DNA from: Scilla litardierei
Lineage: Eukaryota; Streptophyta; Magnoliopsida; Asparagales; Asparagaceae
Reading direction: 5' to 3'
NCBI GenBank assembly: GCA_030789695.1
Contig: CM061142.1
Span: forward strand, 803,504,817-803,568,816
DNA length: 64,000 nt
Shown here: positions 31,484 through 42,689 of the stretch, in pieces
How the letters are laid out: each line of letters begins with the position of its first letter
Position numbering within the stretch: position 1 is the stretch's first letter
Program-made: the position numbers and the translations under genes
Notes under the pieces: model-generated
The model's input: the letters and a program-made list of their open reading frames with translations, nothing else
Told to the model about the DNA's origin: nothing
Databases searched by the model: none

Positions 31484-32105
31484 CAGTCGCCTGATGAGGG
31501 AAACACAGTCGACTGTGTGATTTCCAATCGCCTGTAGATCCTTCTATAGTCACCTGATTTGCACAGCTCAAGTCAACATTTCAATTGACTCAAACTTGAG
31601 CTTTACGCACAGTCGTCTGTCGATCAGTTTACAGTCGCCTGTATTTTTACAGTCGCATGTATATTGGTCATCAGTCGCCTGTATAGCGTAAGTGCATTCT
31701 ATGCATCTCTCTGTTGTTTCTCTATTTTATACCGCAGACCACTGATGAAGAATGTACAGTCGCCTGAATATTTGACAGTCGACTATAGTATTAACATCAG
31801 TCGCCTGTGCGAAGAATTGGAGAAAGAGTGCAGCTCTCTGTTTCGATTCATCCCCTACAGTAGTCGCCTGCTGAAGGATTAACATGCGCCTGTCATGTTT
31901 GTCAGTCGACTGTATTGACTGCATCAGTCGACTGTCCTAGCTTAGATTATAGCTGTTGGATATTTTCTAGCCGTTGATCAGTCGACTGTCTTTTGATCAT
32001 CAGTCGACTGTTCCTGTCGTTTTCACCCAGTTTCTAGCCGTTGCAGAATTCTCTCTTTGGCTGTTCCCGTGGGTTTTTGGGCTTGCTATGGGGTTCCTAT
32101 ATATT
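31484..32105 (+). promoter_or_regulatory. H U3 array of CAGTCGACTG-type motifs plus TATA
   Basis: About 17 copies of CAGTCG(A/C)CTG lie between 31484 and about 32012; many are the perfect palindrome CAGTCGACTG. TATATATT at 32098-32105 follows after about 85 bases. The solo LTR carries the same array (about 27675-28195). Confidence 0.7.
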
Positions 32106-32389
32106 GGAGTGTGCTGCCATCACTTGAGAACTCTTGACAACACTTGATAACTCTTGACTCTATAGAAAATCTCAAGAGATCAATAAGCTACTCTCAAGCT
32201 CCCTCATTTCCCTCAATTGAGCATTCATCTTTCTTCATGCATTGAAGTCCAGCTCAAGGGAAATCATCCAAGTGCTCTCAAGCATATTTCAACAATTGGA
32301 GATCCTCTTACATGCCTTGTATCCATTCATGAGTAAGCATCTCAAGGCATAGGTAAGAGTATTTATTTTACTTGGTGTAATTTGTGTCT

Positions 32390-32665
32390 CTAATTCTCTT
32401 TGTGGGAATTAGATCTTTCTCTCTTTGTGGGAGGTTGTCTCTTTGTGGAACTTAGGAACTCTCTTTGTGGGAGTAACTCTCTTTGTGGGAGTTTAGTGTC
32501 CTCGTGTAAGGCTAACCCTAATTCTCTGAGTGGGAGTTAGTGATTCTCTGTGTGGGAGTCTTGATCCTCGTGTAGAATTGGTTGGGTCCTTGTGTAGGGT
32601 ATAAATCCTCTTTGTGGGTATCTCCTTGTGAGATTTGTATTCACTTCTCTGTGTGGAAATATAGT
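32390..32665 (+). repeat. H R/U5 array: constant TCTTTGTGG-type core with matching flanks
   Basis: About ten copies of CTCTTTGTGGGA or variants. Flanks pair: CTAATTC/GAATTAG (32390, 32406), AACTC/GAGTT around 32480, and CTAATTC/GAGTTAG at about 32518 with one G-U pair. The solo LTR shows AATTC/GAATT, GATTC/GAATC, ATCCT/AGGAT and GTCCT/AGGAC around the complementary core (27040-27290). Confidence 0.75.
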
Positions 32666-32880
32666 GAATATTGGTGTGGCTGGATGTACCCAAGTTTGGG
32701 GAACCAGGGTAAAACTGTGTGTTTGTGTTTGGATTGATTGTGCCTTTTAATTCCTTTTGCATTTATAATTCCGCATTTGCAAGTTAAATTTTAATTGGAC
32801 AATTTTATTGTCATTACACTATTCACCCCCCTCTAGTATGTGTTATTAGTATTGCAAGGGTAAGGCGATCCTTACACACC

Positions 32881-33117
32881 TGGCGCAGGAATGACAACCA
32901 GAAAAATGATGCACCCCCACCCGAGAGGGATTGGGAAGATCAGTGCCACATCTGTGGCATGAAAGTCCACTGGACCAGAGTGTGCAGGACCCCAGTGCAT
33001 CTGCAGGAGCTTTATAAACAAAGCAAGAAAAAGAATGCTGAATCAAACCTGGTGGCTGCGAACAATGCAGTCAAGTTCATAGCAAAAGACTTCAAATCAG
33101 ATGATATGCTTGATTAG
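32881..33117 (+). pseudogene. K Gag tail with CCHC zinc knuckle
   Basis: The reading frame contains CHICGMKVHWTRVC, a CX2CX4HX4C nucleic-acid-binding knuckle, then RTPVHLQELYKQSKKKNAES typical of a common plant copia gag. It ends at TAG 33115-33117. The N-terminal portion is separated by H and lies outside the window. Confidence 0.85.
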
Positions 33118-33240
33118 CCTGCTACATTTATCTTAGCATTTTTCAGAACAATTTATCTTATGAGAGCTTGTTAATGTAATTTGATTTCTGTTGAATAAAA
33201 TTTAGTTTTTCTGAATGCAAATGTTTACTCATCTTTTTAG
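33118..33240 (+). other. K gag-pol spacer, possible intron or poly(A) region
   Basis: 123 noncoding bases with GAATAAAATTT (an AATAAA signal near 33194) and a good 3' splice acceptor, CTCATCTTTTTAG, directly before the pol ATG at 33241. Consistent with alternative processing giving separate gag and pol messages, as known for some copia elements; not demonstrated here. Confidence 0.5.
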
Positions 33241-36200
33241 ATGGGATGCTTTCATGACTGCTTGGTAGATAGTGCTTCGACACATATGATCCTTCAGCAC
33301 AAATGCTATTTCCATAGCATTACTCTATATAAGAGCCCTGTAAATACAATTTCAAGGCCATCGGATATAATTGAAGGTTCTGGGAATGCAACCTTGTTGC
33401 TCCCCAAAGGAACAGAAATAAATATTAAAGATGCACTTTACTCTCCGAATTCTAAGCGAAACTTACTAAGTTTCAAAGATATACGTCTTAACGGATTCCA
33501 CTTGGAAACAGCAAATGTAAAAGAAAATGAATTACTGTATGTAACGTCTCAAGAAAATGGAGTTAAAACCATACGTGAACGTTTTGAGAGCCTTTCATCG
33601 GGCCTCTACCATACAACAATTCAGAGAGAGGAATCAAACTTGACGGAGCACCTGAAGTGCCCGACATCAGCCAAATTCTTACTTTGGCACGATAGACTTG
33701 GCCACACCGGATCTGTGATGATGCATCGCATCTTATCACAATCCCATGGGCATAACCTGAAGAACCAGAAGATTCTTCAGAAGGGAGAATTCTCTTGTGT
33801 ACCCTGCTTCAAGGGTAAATTACTTACAAGGCCATCACCACTTAAAGTGGATATCGAGTCTCCTAGCTTCCTCGAAAGAATACACAGAGACATATGTGGA
33901 TCTATCCACCCCCTAGTGGGCATTTCCGGTACTTCATGGTACTAATTGATGCATCTTCAAAATACTCGCATGTGTGTCTACTTTCGACCCGCAACTTAGC
34001 TTTTCCAAAGCTCTTGGCACAAATAATAAAGTTGCGGGCGCATTTTCCAGACAACCAAATAAAGAAAATATATCTGGATAATGCGGGGAAATTTACCTCT
34101 CAGTCATTTCAAGAATATTGACAGGCAACAGGAATAGAAATTGAACATTCGGTGCCGCATGTTCACACCCAGAACGGGTTAGCTGAGTCGCTAATTAAAA
34201 GACTCCAATGGATTGCACGTCTATTGCTTATGAAATCCCAGTTACTGGTGGATGCATGGGTACATGCAATTCTGCATGCTGCATCACTAATAAGAATAAG
34301 ACCGTCGGGAGGTCAGAGTCTATCTCCAATGCAACTTGCATATGGAACGCCGCCGAACATCTCTCACTTGAGAATCTTCGACTGCGTAGTTTATATCCAC
34401 ATCGCACCACCCCAGAGGACCAAGATGGGCCCTCAACGTCGACTAGGTATTTATGTAGGATTTGACTCACCCTCCATTATAAGATACATAGAACCCCAAA
34501 CGGGGGACGCTTTTAAGGCACGTCTTGAAGACTATGACTTTGATGAGACTTATTTCCCCAAAATGGGCCTAGACATTGAAAAGTCAAGCGCGAAGCAAAT
34601 GTTAACGTGGGATACAAAAAGTCTGACCCACTACGATCTGGTAACAAAACAATGTGATGATGAGATCCTGAAGATCTTACACATCCAGAACATAGTTCAT
34701 AGATTACCGGATTCGTTTACTGACAACCAGAAGATTGTCAGATCACACATCCCTGCTGCAATACTCCAGCTAGGATTGACATCCCAAAGGATGGATGCAA
34801 TCCATCAGCAGCAGAAGTGGCTGCACCTCAACAGAAAAGAGGCAGACCACCAGGCTCTAAGGATAAAAATCCAAGAAAAAGAAAAATATTCGGAGACCTT
34901 GGGACGATACCCCCCACAGTGAAACGAGCTCGTGTCCATACCCTCTACCCTCCCGGAATCCACCGCAGAGGAACTGCCGGGAGAAACAGAAATATCATTA
35001 AATTATGTACGCACATGGGAGGTATTGAACAGAAATAGTACAGTCGTCGACGATGACTTTGCGTTTCACATTTCCATTCACGTCGCCGGAAGTGATGATG
35101 ATCATGATCCACATTCCGTTGCTGAATGCAAAAGTAGAAATGACTGGCCAAAATGGAATTAGACAATAAAAGCCGAGCTGGAATCGCTTCAGAAACGCAA
35201 AGTCTTTGGACAAATAGTCCAGACATCTACCGGTGTCAAACCTGTGGGATACAAATGGGTATTCGTAATAAAAAGAAATGAAAATAATGAGATCTCACGC
35301 TACAAAGGTAGACTTGCAGCACAAGGATTTTCCCAAAGACCGGGTATTGATTATGACGAAACATACTCCCCGGTCATGGATGCGACCACTTTCAGATTCA
35401 TGATAAGCTTAACAGCAAAGGAAGGCCTAGATATGCAGCTAATGGATGTTGTGACTGCATATCTATGCAGAAATCTCGACAAGGAGATATACATGAAACT
35501 TCCTGATGGATTTTCTATGCCTGCTGAACTAAAAGATAGACATCGGGACGTCTACTCTGTTAAGCTACAAAGATCATTGTATGGTCTCAAACAATCAGGA
35601 AGAATGTGGTATAACAGAATCAGTGAATTCCTTGTTCAACAAGGATTCACAAACAATGAAGTCTACCCTTGTATCTTCATCAGAACAAAGGGAAAAGGAT
35701 TCGTAATAATTACTGTCTACGTAGACGATCTAAATCTCATAGGATCTTCTGAAGAGATCACTGAGATATCTGTAAGCCTAAGAAAAGAATTTGAAATGAA
35801 AGACCTAGGCAAAATGAAATTCCGCCTTGGCTTACAGATTGAACATCTAAAAGATGGAATCCTATTACATCAAATCGCATACATGAAGAAAATGTTGCAA
35901 AGATTCCATATGGACCAATGTCATCCACTAAGTACACCTATGGTGGTACGATCTCTGGATGCACATAAAGACCCCTTCCGGCCACTGGAAGAGGGGGAGG
36001 ATATACTTCGTCCAGAAGTTTCTTATCTGAGAGCCATCGGAGCACTACTATATCTGGCAAACTGCACTCGTCCCGACATAGCGTTCGCAGTAAATTTGCT
36101 AGCCAGATACAGTGCAGCGCCCACACAGCGCCACTGGACCGGGGTTAAGCACCTTCTGCGCTACCTCCAAGTGTCTACAGATTTGGGACTCTTCTACAAA

Positions 36201-36722
36201 AATGGAATATCCTCTACACTTGCTGGTTACGCTGATGCAGGTTACTTGTCTGATCCCTACAAAGCGAAGTCACAGACTGGGTACGTGTTTACCTACGGAG
36301 GGACAGCCATTTCCTGGAGATCCATCAAGCAAACCTTGACGGCAACCTCATCCAATCACTCAGAGATCATTGCCATCCATGAAGCAATCAGAGAATGCAT
36401 ATGGCTACGCTCAGTTGTCCACCACATCATGTCTACGACCGGACTGAAGACGTGAGATCTCGAGCCTACTACAATGTTCGAGAACAATTCTGCTTGCATA
36501 GCTCAGTTACGAAGTGGCTTCATCAAAGACGACAGAACAAAGCACATCTCACCAAAGTTCTTCTGGACGCACGAGCTACAGAGAGATGGCAAGATCGACA
36601 TCAAACAAGTGCAATCATGTGATAATTTGGCAGATTTGTTTACTAAAGCCCTTCATACTGCCACTATTAGGAAGCTTGTACATAGGATTGGAATGAGACG
36701 CTTGAGAGATCTGAAAGCTTGA
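33241..36722 (+). pseudogene. K Ty1/copia pol: protease, integrase, RT, RNase H, with frameshifts and stops
   Basis: Protease (VDSASTHMIL), GAG-pre-integrase (FLLWHDRLGHTGSVMMHR), integrase (VPHVHTQNGLAESLIKRL, YLDNAGKFTS), reverse transcriptase (GYKWVFVIKRNE, VDVVTAYL-like, YVDDLNLIG at about 35717) and RNase H (KSQTGYVFTYGG, ENNSACIAQ, LADLFTKALHT) are all present in copia order. Breaks: a one-base loss in the C-run near 33910; TGA at 34119-34121 where a Cys is expected; a frameshift near 34800-34930; TAG at 35160-35162; TGA at 36453-36455. Everything else is collinear, so K was once a full autonomous copia element. It is inserted upstream of the BAR-domain gene in the same orientation. Confidence 0.93.
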
Positions 36723-36938
36723 GAGCTTGCACAGATCATGGGGAGTTAGGTAGAGTTTGTACTCTTTTTCCTTAACTATGGTTTTTTCCCACTGGGTTTT
36801 CCATAGCTAAAGGTTTTAATGAGGCAAATCGCACCAACTCGAGATCCTGAAGTATCCACCCCATGCGAGACTATTCTATGCTCGGGATCCTGAAGCATCC
36901 ACGAGCAGAGTCCACACCTATGGCTGTATAAGGGGGAG
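36723..36938 (+). other. K 3' noncoding region and polypurine tract
   Basis: Contains ATCCTGAAGTATCCAC and ATCCTGAAGCATCCAC repeats and ends in AAGGGGGAG (36930-36938), after which TGTTGTGAACGG looks like an LTR start at 36939. Confidence 0.75.
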
Positions 36939-37511
36939 TGTTGTGAACGGTTATGCACTACACAATACACTACACACTAATTTCTCTCTAATCAGATTCC
37001 TAACTTCTCAACTTTACCTTTTATACTTTCTTGCAACCGAACAGGCCCTAATTTTCAACTCGTTTAAAAGAACAATTCCATCGTTTTCATGGCCAGCATG
37101 TTTGAAATGTATGGTTTCGGTAAAATGATGGTTGAAATCAAAAGGATCCAAGATGTGAAAAGCATTATTTCCATTATTCTTAACAGGTTGCTGTTTCCAC
37201 GGACAATACGTGTTAACGTTAGAAAAGGAACCAATACGCAAAATTTTTGTCAAGACGCAACCGTATCCATTTTCAGAAAACCACCCAATAAGTTTATATT
37301 TTATTGTTCAGCTACGGATTCTCATTGCATTACCCCCCTCTCTCCTCGCATCACAAGTCTGTGCTCTGACCCGGAAAAGGAAAAACAGACAATATACTAA
37401 AAAAAGGAAACGAAAACCTAGAGAGAGAGTAAGCGAGCGAGGGGGGCTCAGTCCTAATGGTCTTCTAGGGTTTCACACCTTTTTGAGACAGAGACATATA
37501 GGGGGAGGGAG
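36939..37511 (+). promoter_or_regulatory. Promoter and 5' UTR of the BAR-domain gene, with start of a K LTR
   Basis: The first bases look like a K LTR start, but its right end cannot be placed, so it may be short, truncated, or merged with the promoter. Pyrimidine-rich CCCCCCTCTCTCCTCGC at about 37336 and the purine-rich GAGAGAGAGTAAGCGAG stretch suggest the 5' UTR. A minimal upstream ORF (ATG GTC TTC TAG, 37457-37468) precedes the main start. ATG at 37512 follows GGGGGAGGGAG. Confidence 0.5.
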
Positions 37512-37625
37512 ATGAAATCATCTCTGAAGAAGCTGAGGGGATTCACTTTCAACAAGAATGATCACAAGGAGAAGAGAGAGAATCGAGCCCCAGCTCACCA
37601 GGACGAGCTCATCCAGGCATCAAAG
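37512..37625 (+). CDS. BAR-domain / hydroxyproline-rich family protein (At2g33490-like), exon 1
   Basis: Encodes 38 residues starting MKSSLKKLRGFTFNKNDHKE and ending DELIQASK, then a GTACAT donor in phase 0. The N-terminus matches the plant family of Arabidopsis At2g33490, At3g26910 and At5g41100 (Met-Lys-x-Ser-Leu-x-Lys-Leu-Arg, acidic/basic spacer, DEL.QAS). These proteins have an N-terminal BAR/AH-like helical domain that binds curved membranes and a long Pro-rich tail; their exact roles are poorly known. The join to exon 2 gives QASK-DMTEMRNCYDNLL, as the family predicts. It is the only recognisable host gene here, and a copia element ends within 600 bp of its start codon. Identification is from recalled family sequence. 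Confidence 0.8.
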
Positions 37626-37937
37626 GTACATCGCACTATATTCTTTCAATATCGCAGGTATCGGATTTGGATTTCGACGATTCAGTGTTGTTTATTGTGC
37701 ATAAATCGTTTATTAAACTTTTAAGTCTGATGTTGTGTTTGTGCAATTGAAATCTAAGGATCATGACTTCATTTTGCTAATTTCGGCTCGGAAAAATATT
37801 ATAAACCCGCTGCCGTCTTCTTGTTTTAGAAAGATTCCGTTTTTTTCCCTTTTGGGAGATTGTTTCATCAGGGTTGAAATCTGTGAAGCCTCTCGTAACA
37901 AGGGTATTGGCTATTGGGTACATTAGGTACATTGCCT

Positions 37938-38475
37938 TGTTAAAACTTATACAACATAGTTGGATCTTAATCCAACGTTGGGCTAATATGCACATATAAT
38001 TATATATATGCTACACTGTCATATAAAGCCCGTTATATAAGTGATCTCATTTATTGGGTTAAGTGGACTTAAATGAGTCGATCAGGTTGTGGGCCTTTAT
38101 GTGTAGAGACAATTGGGTTTCAATTCGTTGATGGGCCGAATTGAAAACCCTAGGGCTAAGGCGGCTAGCCTATTTATATGCGGTCATGATCCCCGAAATA
38201 CACGAACATGTTAGCCGTCTTTTCTACGCCCTGTCGCTAGAAGAGAAACCATGAAAAGGGCAAATGAATTCTCCAATGGTTGATTCGTGTGTATCTGGAA
38301 GAGCATCCGCTGTGCTATCGTCAGGATTTCTTTCAGACTACAGCTATGGATTCAGGTACACTTCCGCTGCGTTTCAGATTAAGTTTATCAATCTCGTAGA
38401 TCTGACATGTGGTATATCTAGATTATTATTTGCATGGTTTTGCTTATTGATAAATCTAGATTTATAGGTTCGATA
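37938..38475 (+). repeat. C1 5' LTR
   Basis: TGTTAAAACTTATACAACAT to GGTTCGATA, 538 bp; matches the 3' LTR TGTTGGAAC to GTTTCAACA after the Helitron is removed. TATTTATATGCGG near 38170 is a likely TATA region. Confidence 0.88.
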
Positions 38476-38477
38476 AG

Positions 38478-38491
38478 TGGTATCGGAGCCA
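38478..38491 (+). other. C1 primer binding site, tRNA-Met type
   Basis: TGGTATCGGAGCCA two bases after the LTR; one base from the usual TGGTATCAGAGCC. Confidence 0.85.
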
Positions 38492-38629
38492 CCTCATGCT
38501 TAGATCTATGAGATCGTAACTTTTTCAGAATTTTTGGCTATTTTTTCGTAAGAAAAGTCAAGTTTTTATAGGGGTTTTACTATTTTCCCTATTATTTTTA
38601 TAAATAATAATAAAAAATTGGTTTTTTGT

Positions 38630-38890
38630 TTGAGGGGGCGGCGGCTGACGGCCGTCGGACCCCTAGAGGGGCGACGGCCTCCCGCGACGGCCCCCACAGC
38701 CCCCAACGACGTCGAGGGGTGAAGGGGAAGGGCGGCGGCGGCGCCCCCCAAATGGTTTATTTTAAAGTTTTTTTTAAAAAAGGGGATCAGATGGAGGGGC
38801 GGCGGCTGAAGGCCGCTGGTCCCCCACGGCGACGGAAAAAGGGGGGCGGCGGCGGCCGTCCCCCAAACCCTAATTACCCTGCCCCCCTGC
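38630..38890. repeat. GC-rich duplicated leader block
   Basis: GAGGGGGCGGCGGCTGACGG (from 38632) and GAGGGGCGGCGGCTGAAGGC (from about 38793) head two diverged copies about 160 bp apart. Strikingly GC-rich against the AT-rich surroundings; ORFs here are low-complexity. Confidence 0.6.
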
Positions 38891-39059
38891 TTTCTCCAAA
38901 GAGACAGCCTTGTGGGCCGGCTCACACACCCTTTTATTTAAAAAAGAGGGGGTTTTGTTTCTGGGAGTGGGCTACAGCCCGCGTTAAAGGAACGGGCTTC
39001 AGCGCGCGACAGTTTAGCGGGCTGTTTTTGCAGCCCGCGTCAGTTTAATTAAATTTTTT

Positions 39060-40500
39060 AAATAAAAGTGTGGGGTTGGGCTTGTTTTTGGGCCTTCTGG
39101 TGTAGGCTTTGTTATTGGCCTAAACATTGGACTCTTTTGGGCCATATGAACACCATTTTGGGCATTTTAGGCCATTTGGACTCCTGTTTTGGGCATGTTT
39201 TAACACAAATAGAAGAGGAAATAAAAGGACCATATATATATGTTTCCTTTATATGTTTTGTGTTAAAAAAATTCAGTTATATTTAAATTCAAGTTTAGGT
39301 ATATTTTGTTATATATCTCGAAATAATTGTAATTAAATCAAAACCCCACCAAGGTGGGCTCTATTCTGGTGATTGTTTTTATTTTGAAATATAAACGGCT
39401 ACATACACATGTTGTATGAAAATTTAGCGCCTTAAATTTTGAATTTAAATTCGTTAGAGGAGAAAATAAATGGTTTTGTGCATATATTTCCTTTAGGCCC
39501 ATTTTGTGTGTTAAAGTTTAGTTTCATTTAAATTCAATTTTGGGCACATTTGGTTATATGTTTCGAAATAATTTTAATTAATACGAAACCCAATCAAAAT
39601 GGGCTCTAATGTAGAGATTATTGTCATTTCGGAATGTAACAAGTTGTAGACATACTTTGTATGGTTGGTTGCCTAAAAATTCAATTTAAATTGCATTGAA
39701 GGAGGAAATAAAAGGCTTTAACGTATATTTCTCCTCAAGGACAAGTTTAAAAGGCCTTAAGGAATTTTGTGTACTAACCATCAAGTAAATGGCTTTAAGG
39801 AATTTTGACACATTTTAAAAGTACATATAAAATGGGATAGGGTGTATATATATACCTTTATATGTATGTTCATATACACATTAGTACACATATATACCCC
39901 ATTTTAAAGAAGAAAATTTTTGTTGAAATTATGAATTTTATTTAACTTAAAATAATGGTGGAATAAAAGGTTCTTATATAATTTCCACTTGTAGAAATCA
40001 TTTTGTGTTAAATTCGGTTTAGTTTAAAAATCAATTTTTGGCATAATTATATATTTATATACATGGATTAATGTAGAACAGGTGGCATCTGATCCAATGG
40101 ATCAGGTGCAAGACACAAAAAGGTGGGGCCCTACGAGTACAAGCCCATGTGGTTCCCACCTTTTTGTGTCTTGCCACCTGATCCATTGGATCAGGTGGCA
40201 GCTTTTCTACATTAAATCTATATATATATTTCGAATATATATTAGTTGGATCGACTCACCAAAGTGGGCTTTCTTGTGAAGATTAGTTTTAATCTCGAAT
40301 TATAACAAGTTAAATACATACTTTTGTATGAAAATTTTGGTTGCCTTAAATTTGATTTTGAATAAAAGTAGACTTGAATATTTCCAATTAAAGTATAAAT
40401 TCATGTATTAAAAATGCATCATAGATTCAAATTTTGCAAAAGTATATATTTTTGAAATGACTTGGTGTAATCATCATCTCGCCAAAGTGGGCTCTGTTGC
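39060..40500. repeat. Diverged tandem repeats of about 240 bp in the C1 leader
   Basis: Units share AAAGTGGGCTCT or AATGGGCTCT (39352, 39596, 40264, 40486), followed by a region with TTGTATGAAAATTT and AAATTCAATTT words. Spacing of about 245 bp is clear between the first two; later units are interrupted by MITE insertions. No coding potential. Confidence 0.5.
40068..40215. mobile_element. 148-bp palindromic MITE
   Basis: TTAATGTAGA at the left and TCTACATTAA at the right begin inverted arms of about 60 bases, including GGTGGCA, TGATCCAATGGATCAGGTG and a match to CACAAAAAGGTGGG. It may be a MITE with TA or TTA target duplication. Confidence 0.65.
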
Positions 40501-41000
40501 TTTGCATTAATTTATTTCATAAATATAAAAAGAATTTTTATGTGCATAATTTCATATGAATGCTAAATCGGCCCAAAGAAAGATTACCGTTCTATATCAT
40601 TTTATGCACACCTGTGGCAATGGACAAGGTGATGAGGGGCGAATCATCACCTTGTTTCATCACCTTGTCTATTGTCACATGTGTGCATAAAATGATATAT
40701 AACGGTAATCTTCATTTGGGCCGATTTAGCATTCATATGAAATTATGCACATAAAAATACTTTTTATATTTATGAAATAAATTAATGCAAAGCAACAGAG
40801 CCCACTTTGACGAGATGATGATTACACCAAGTCATTTCATATGAATGCTAAATCGGCCCAAAGGAAGATTATCGTTTTATATCATTTTATGACACCTGTG
40901 ATAATAGACAATGTGATGAGGGGCAAATCATCACATTGTCTATTGCCACAGGTGTGCATAAAATGACATAGAATGGTAATCTTCATTTGGGATACAATGC
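40453..41000. repeat. 387-bp near-perfect inverted repeat plus a third partial copy
   Basis: Arms from TGAAATGACTTGGTGTAATC (40453) to its complement ending TCATTTCA (40839) pair over about 175 bases each, with few mismatches and a short centre near 40646. A further partial copy of the inner part, itself inverted, follows at 40836-40995. The inner unit (CATATGAATGCTAAATCGGC onward) looks like a MITE; the outer arms also include one unit of the surrounding tandem repeat. Confidence 0.8.
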
Positions 41001-41199
41001 AGGCAAATTTAATTCGACCCAAAGAAAGTTTTATTTTTGGCATGTTATTAATGTCATTGTTTGATTGCTACAACAAGATGTCAAAGACTAGTCAATAAAT
41101 TATCCAAAGATAAATGTTGAGCTAGTAGAGGATGTCTTGAGATGAGAAAACAACATTAATTTGAATTTGGTGTTGTTTTGTTTAATACTTATATGAACA

Positions 41200-41747
41200 C
41201 TAGTCATAACCCGTGCCGGCGGGCACCGTTCATTAAAGATTCCCCCCGCGAAATCTTTGTTCCCAAAAAAATTATTTCCATAGCCAAAATTGTGCGGAAT
41301 AATAAATTAGCGTAAAAATATTTAGCGGCACGGACGCCTTCGGCACGGAACAATAAATTAGCGTAAAAAATTTAGCGGCGCCTTTGGCGCGGGAAATTAT
41401 TCGATCTGTATTCGATCTGCGGTGGGCCCCGCGTTGAGAGAGTGATCATTCGATCTGCGTCAGTATTCGATCTGCAGCATTAAATGCAAGTTAAAGTTTC
41501 CCCCCCAAATGCATTAATTGCAGCCTGCTATTCCCCAGAAAGTTTCATTCCCCATAAACTTTCATTTTCCTATAAAATTTCATTTCCCAAGAAATGTTTT
41601 TCCCTCTTAAAATTTCCATAGAGTCTCATCTCAACCGTTAATTTTCCAAGATTAAATCCCAGCCATCTTTCTATCAACCTGTTTGTCCTAGTCAGCTTGT
41701 CCCAGTCAGCCATAGGATTCAATAACAGTTGTCAAATGCAATATAGA
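41200..41747 (-). mobile_element. Non-autonomous Helitron, copy 1
   Basis: On the minus strand it starts TCTATATTGCATTTGACAAC and ends GGGTTATGACTAG. A terminal hairpin, GTGCC/GGCAC around CGCC, lies about 10 bases before CTAG. It is flanked by A and T as Helitrons require. 548 bp, no coding sequence. Confidence 0.85.
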
Positions 41748-42590
41748 TGTTACAATTGTGTTTTCTTGTTCTCTTTTCAGCTATTATTCCGGAAAATTTT
41801 TCTGCCCACCCCAAATCTATTCCAATACTTAATGGCTCTAACTTCAAGGCATGGAAGGAAAATCTTTTGATAATCCTCGGAGTTATGGATCTTGATCTGG
41901 CATTAAGGACTCATAGTCCTCATTCACTCACTGATGAGAGTACCTCTGATGAAAAGAGGGTGATGGAAGAGTGGAAGAGATCAAATCGCATGTGCCTAAT
42001 GCTGGTGAAGAATGCCATTCCAGAATATTTCAGGGGCTCTATTTCAGAGAAAATTGCCACAGCTAAATGGTTCCTAATTGAGCTTAAAAATAGGTTGGTC
42101 AAGAATGAAAAGAGTGAGATTAGTACACTCTTGACAAACCTAACTTCAATGAAATATGAAGGTAAAGGGAACATCAAGGAGCACATATTGAAGATGTCTA
42201 ATCTTGCTTCAAGGTTGAAAGCACTTGAGCTAGACCTCTCTGAGGATCTGCTAGTGCATTTTTGTTTTAATATCTCTTCCATCACAGTTTAGCCAGTTTA
42301 AGGTGAGCTACAATCTGAATGAAGATACTTGGTTTCTGGATGAGCTCATCTCATACTGTGTCAAGTAAGAGGAAAGGCTTAAGCAAGAGATGACAGAAAG
42401 CACTTACTTGACCTCCACCTTCAACAAAAGGAAGAAGGATACTGAAGCTGCAGATACATCTTCTCAAAAGAAACAACAAAGGGAACTGGAAAGTTCAGAA
42501 TGTAATGGTTGTTTCTTCTATGGAGCTGAAGGGCATATAAAGATGCATTGCACAAATTATCACGCTTGACGTGCTAAAAAGGGTATACTT
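41748..42590 (+). pseudogene. C1 Gag remnant
   Basis: From about 41781 the frame reads IIPENFSAHPKSIPILNGSN, then FKAWKENLLIILGVMDLDLA, the copia Gag (UBN2-like) domain, through LLVHFCFNIS. Stops follow at about 42290 and later. A zinc-knuckle remnant at 42502-42560 has Tyr for one Cys (CFFYGAEGHIKMHC). The coding start is next to Helitron 1, which has replaced or shifted the original leader; CTCTTTTCAG precedes the homology like a splice acceptor. Confidence 0.75.
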
Positions 42591-42689
42591 CTTTAATTTG
42601 GTTTAAGTCTAAAGTTAACTTCTTTTTTGTAAACTTTGGTACTTATAGACACGTGATAGAAAGATCCTGGTATAACCATTCACATCATT

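Larger units (their letters stand above)
31041..32876 (+). repeat. H 3' LTR
   Basis: TGTTGAGTATTGG to GATCCTTACA, 1836 bp. It is the forward counterpart of the solo LTR. It is followed at once by K gag coding sequence, so H is inserted in K. The 5' LTR is outside the window. Confidence 0.92.

Noticed and set aside
37041..37060. CAACCGAACAGGCCC as a Tourist/Harbinger MITE end near the gene promoter
   Set aside because: Only one terminus is visible; no matching inverted end or target duplication found nearby.
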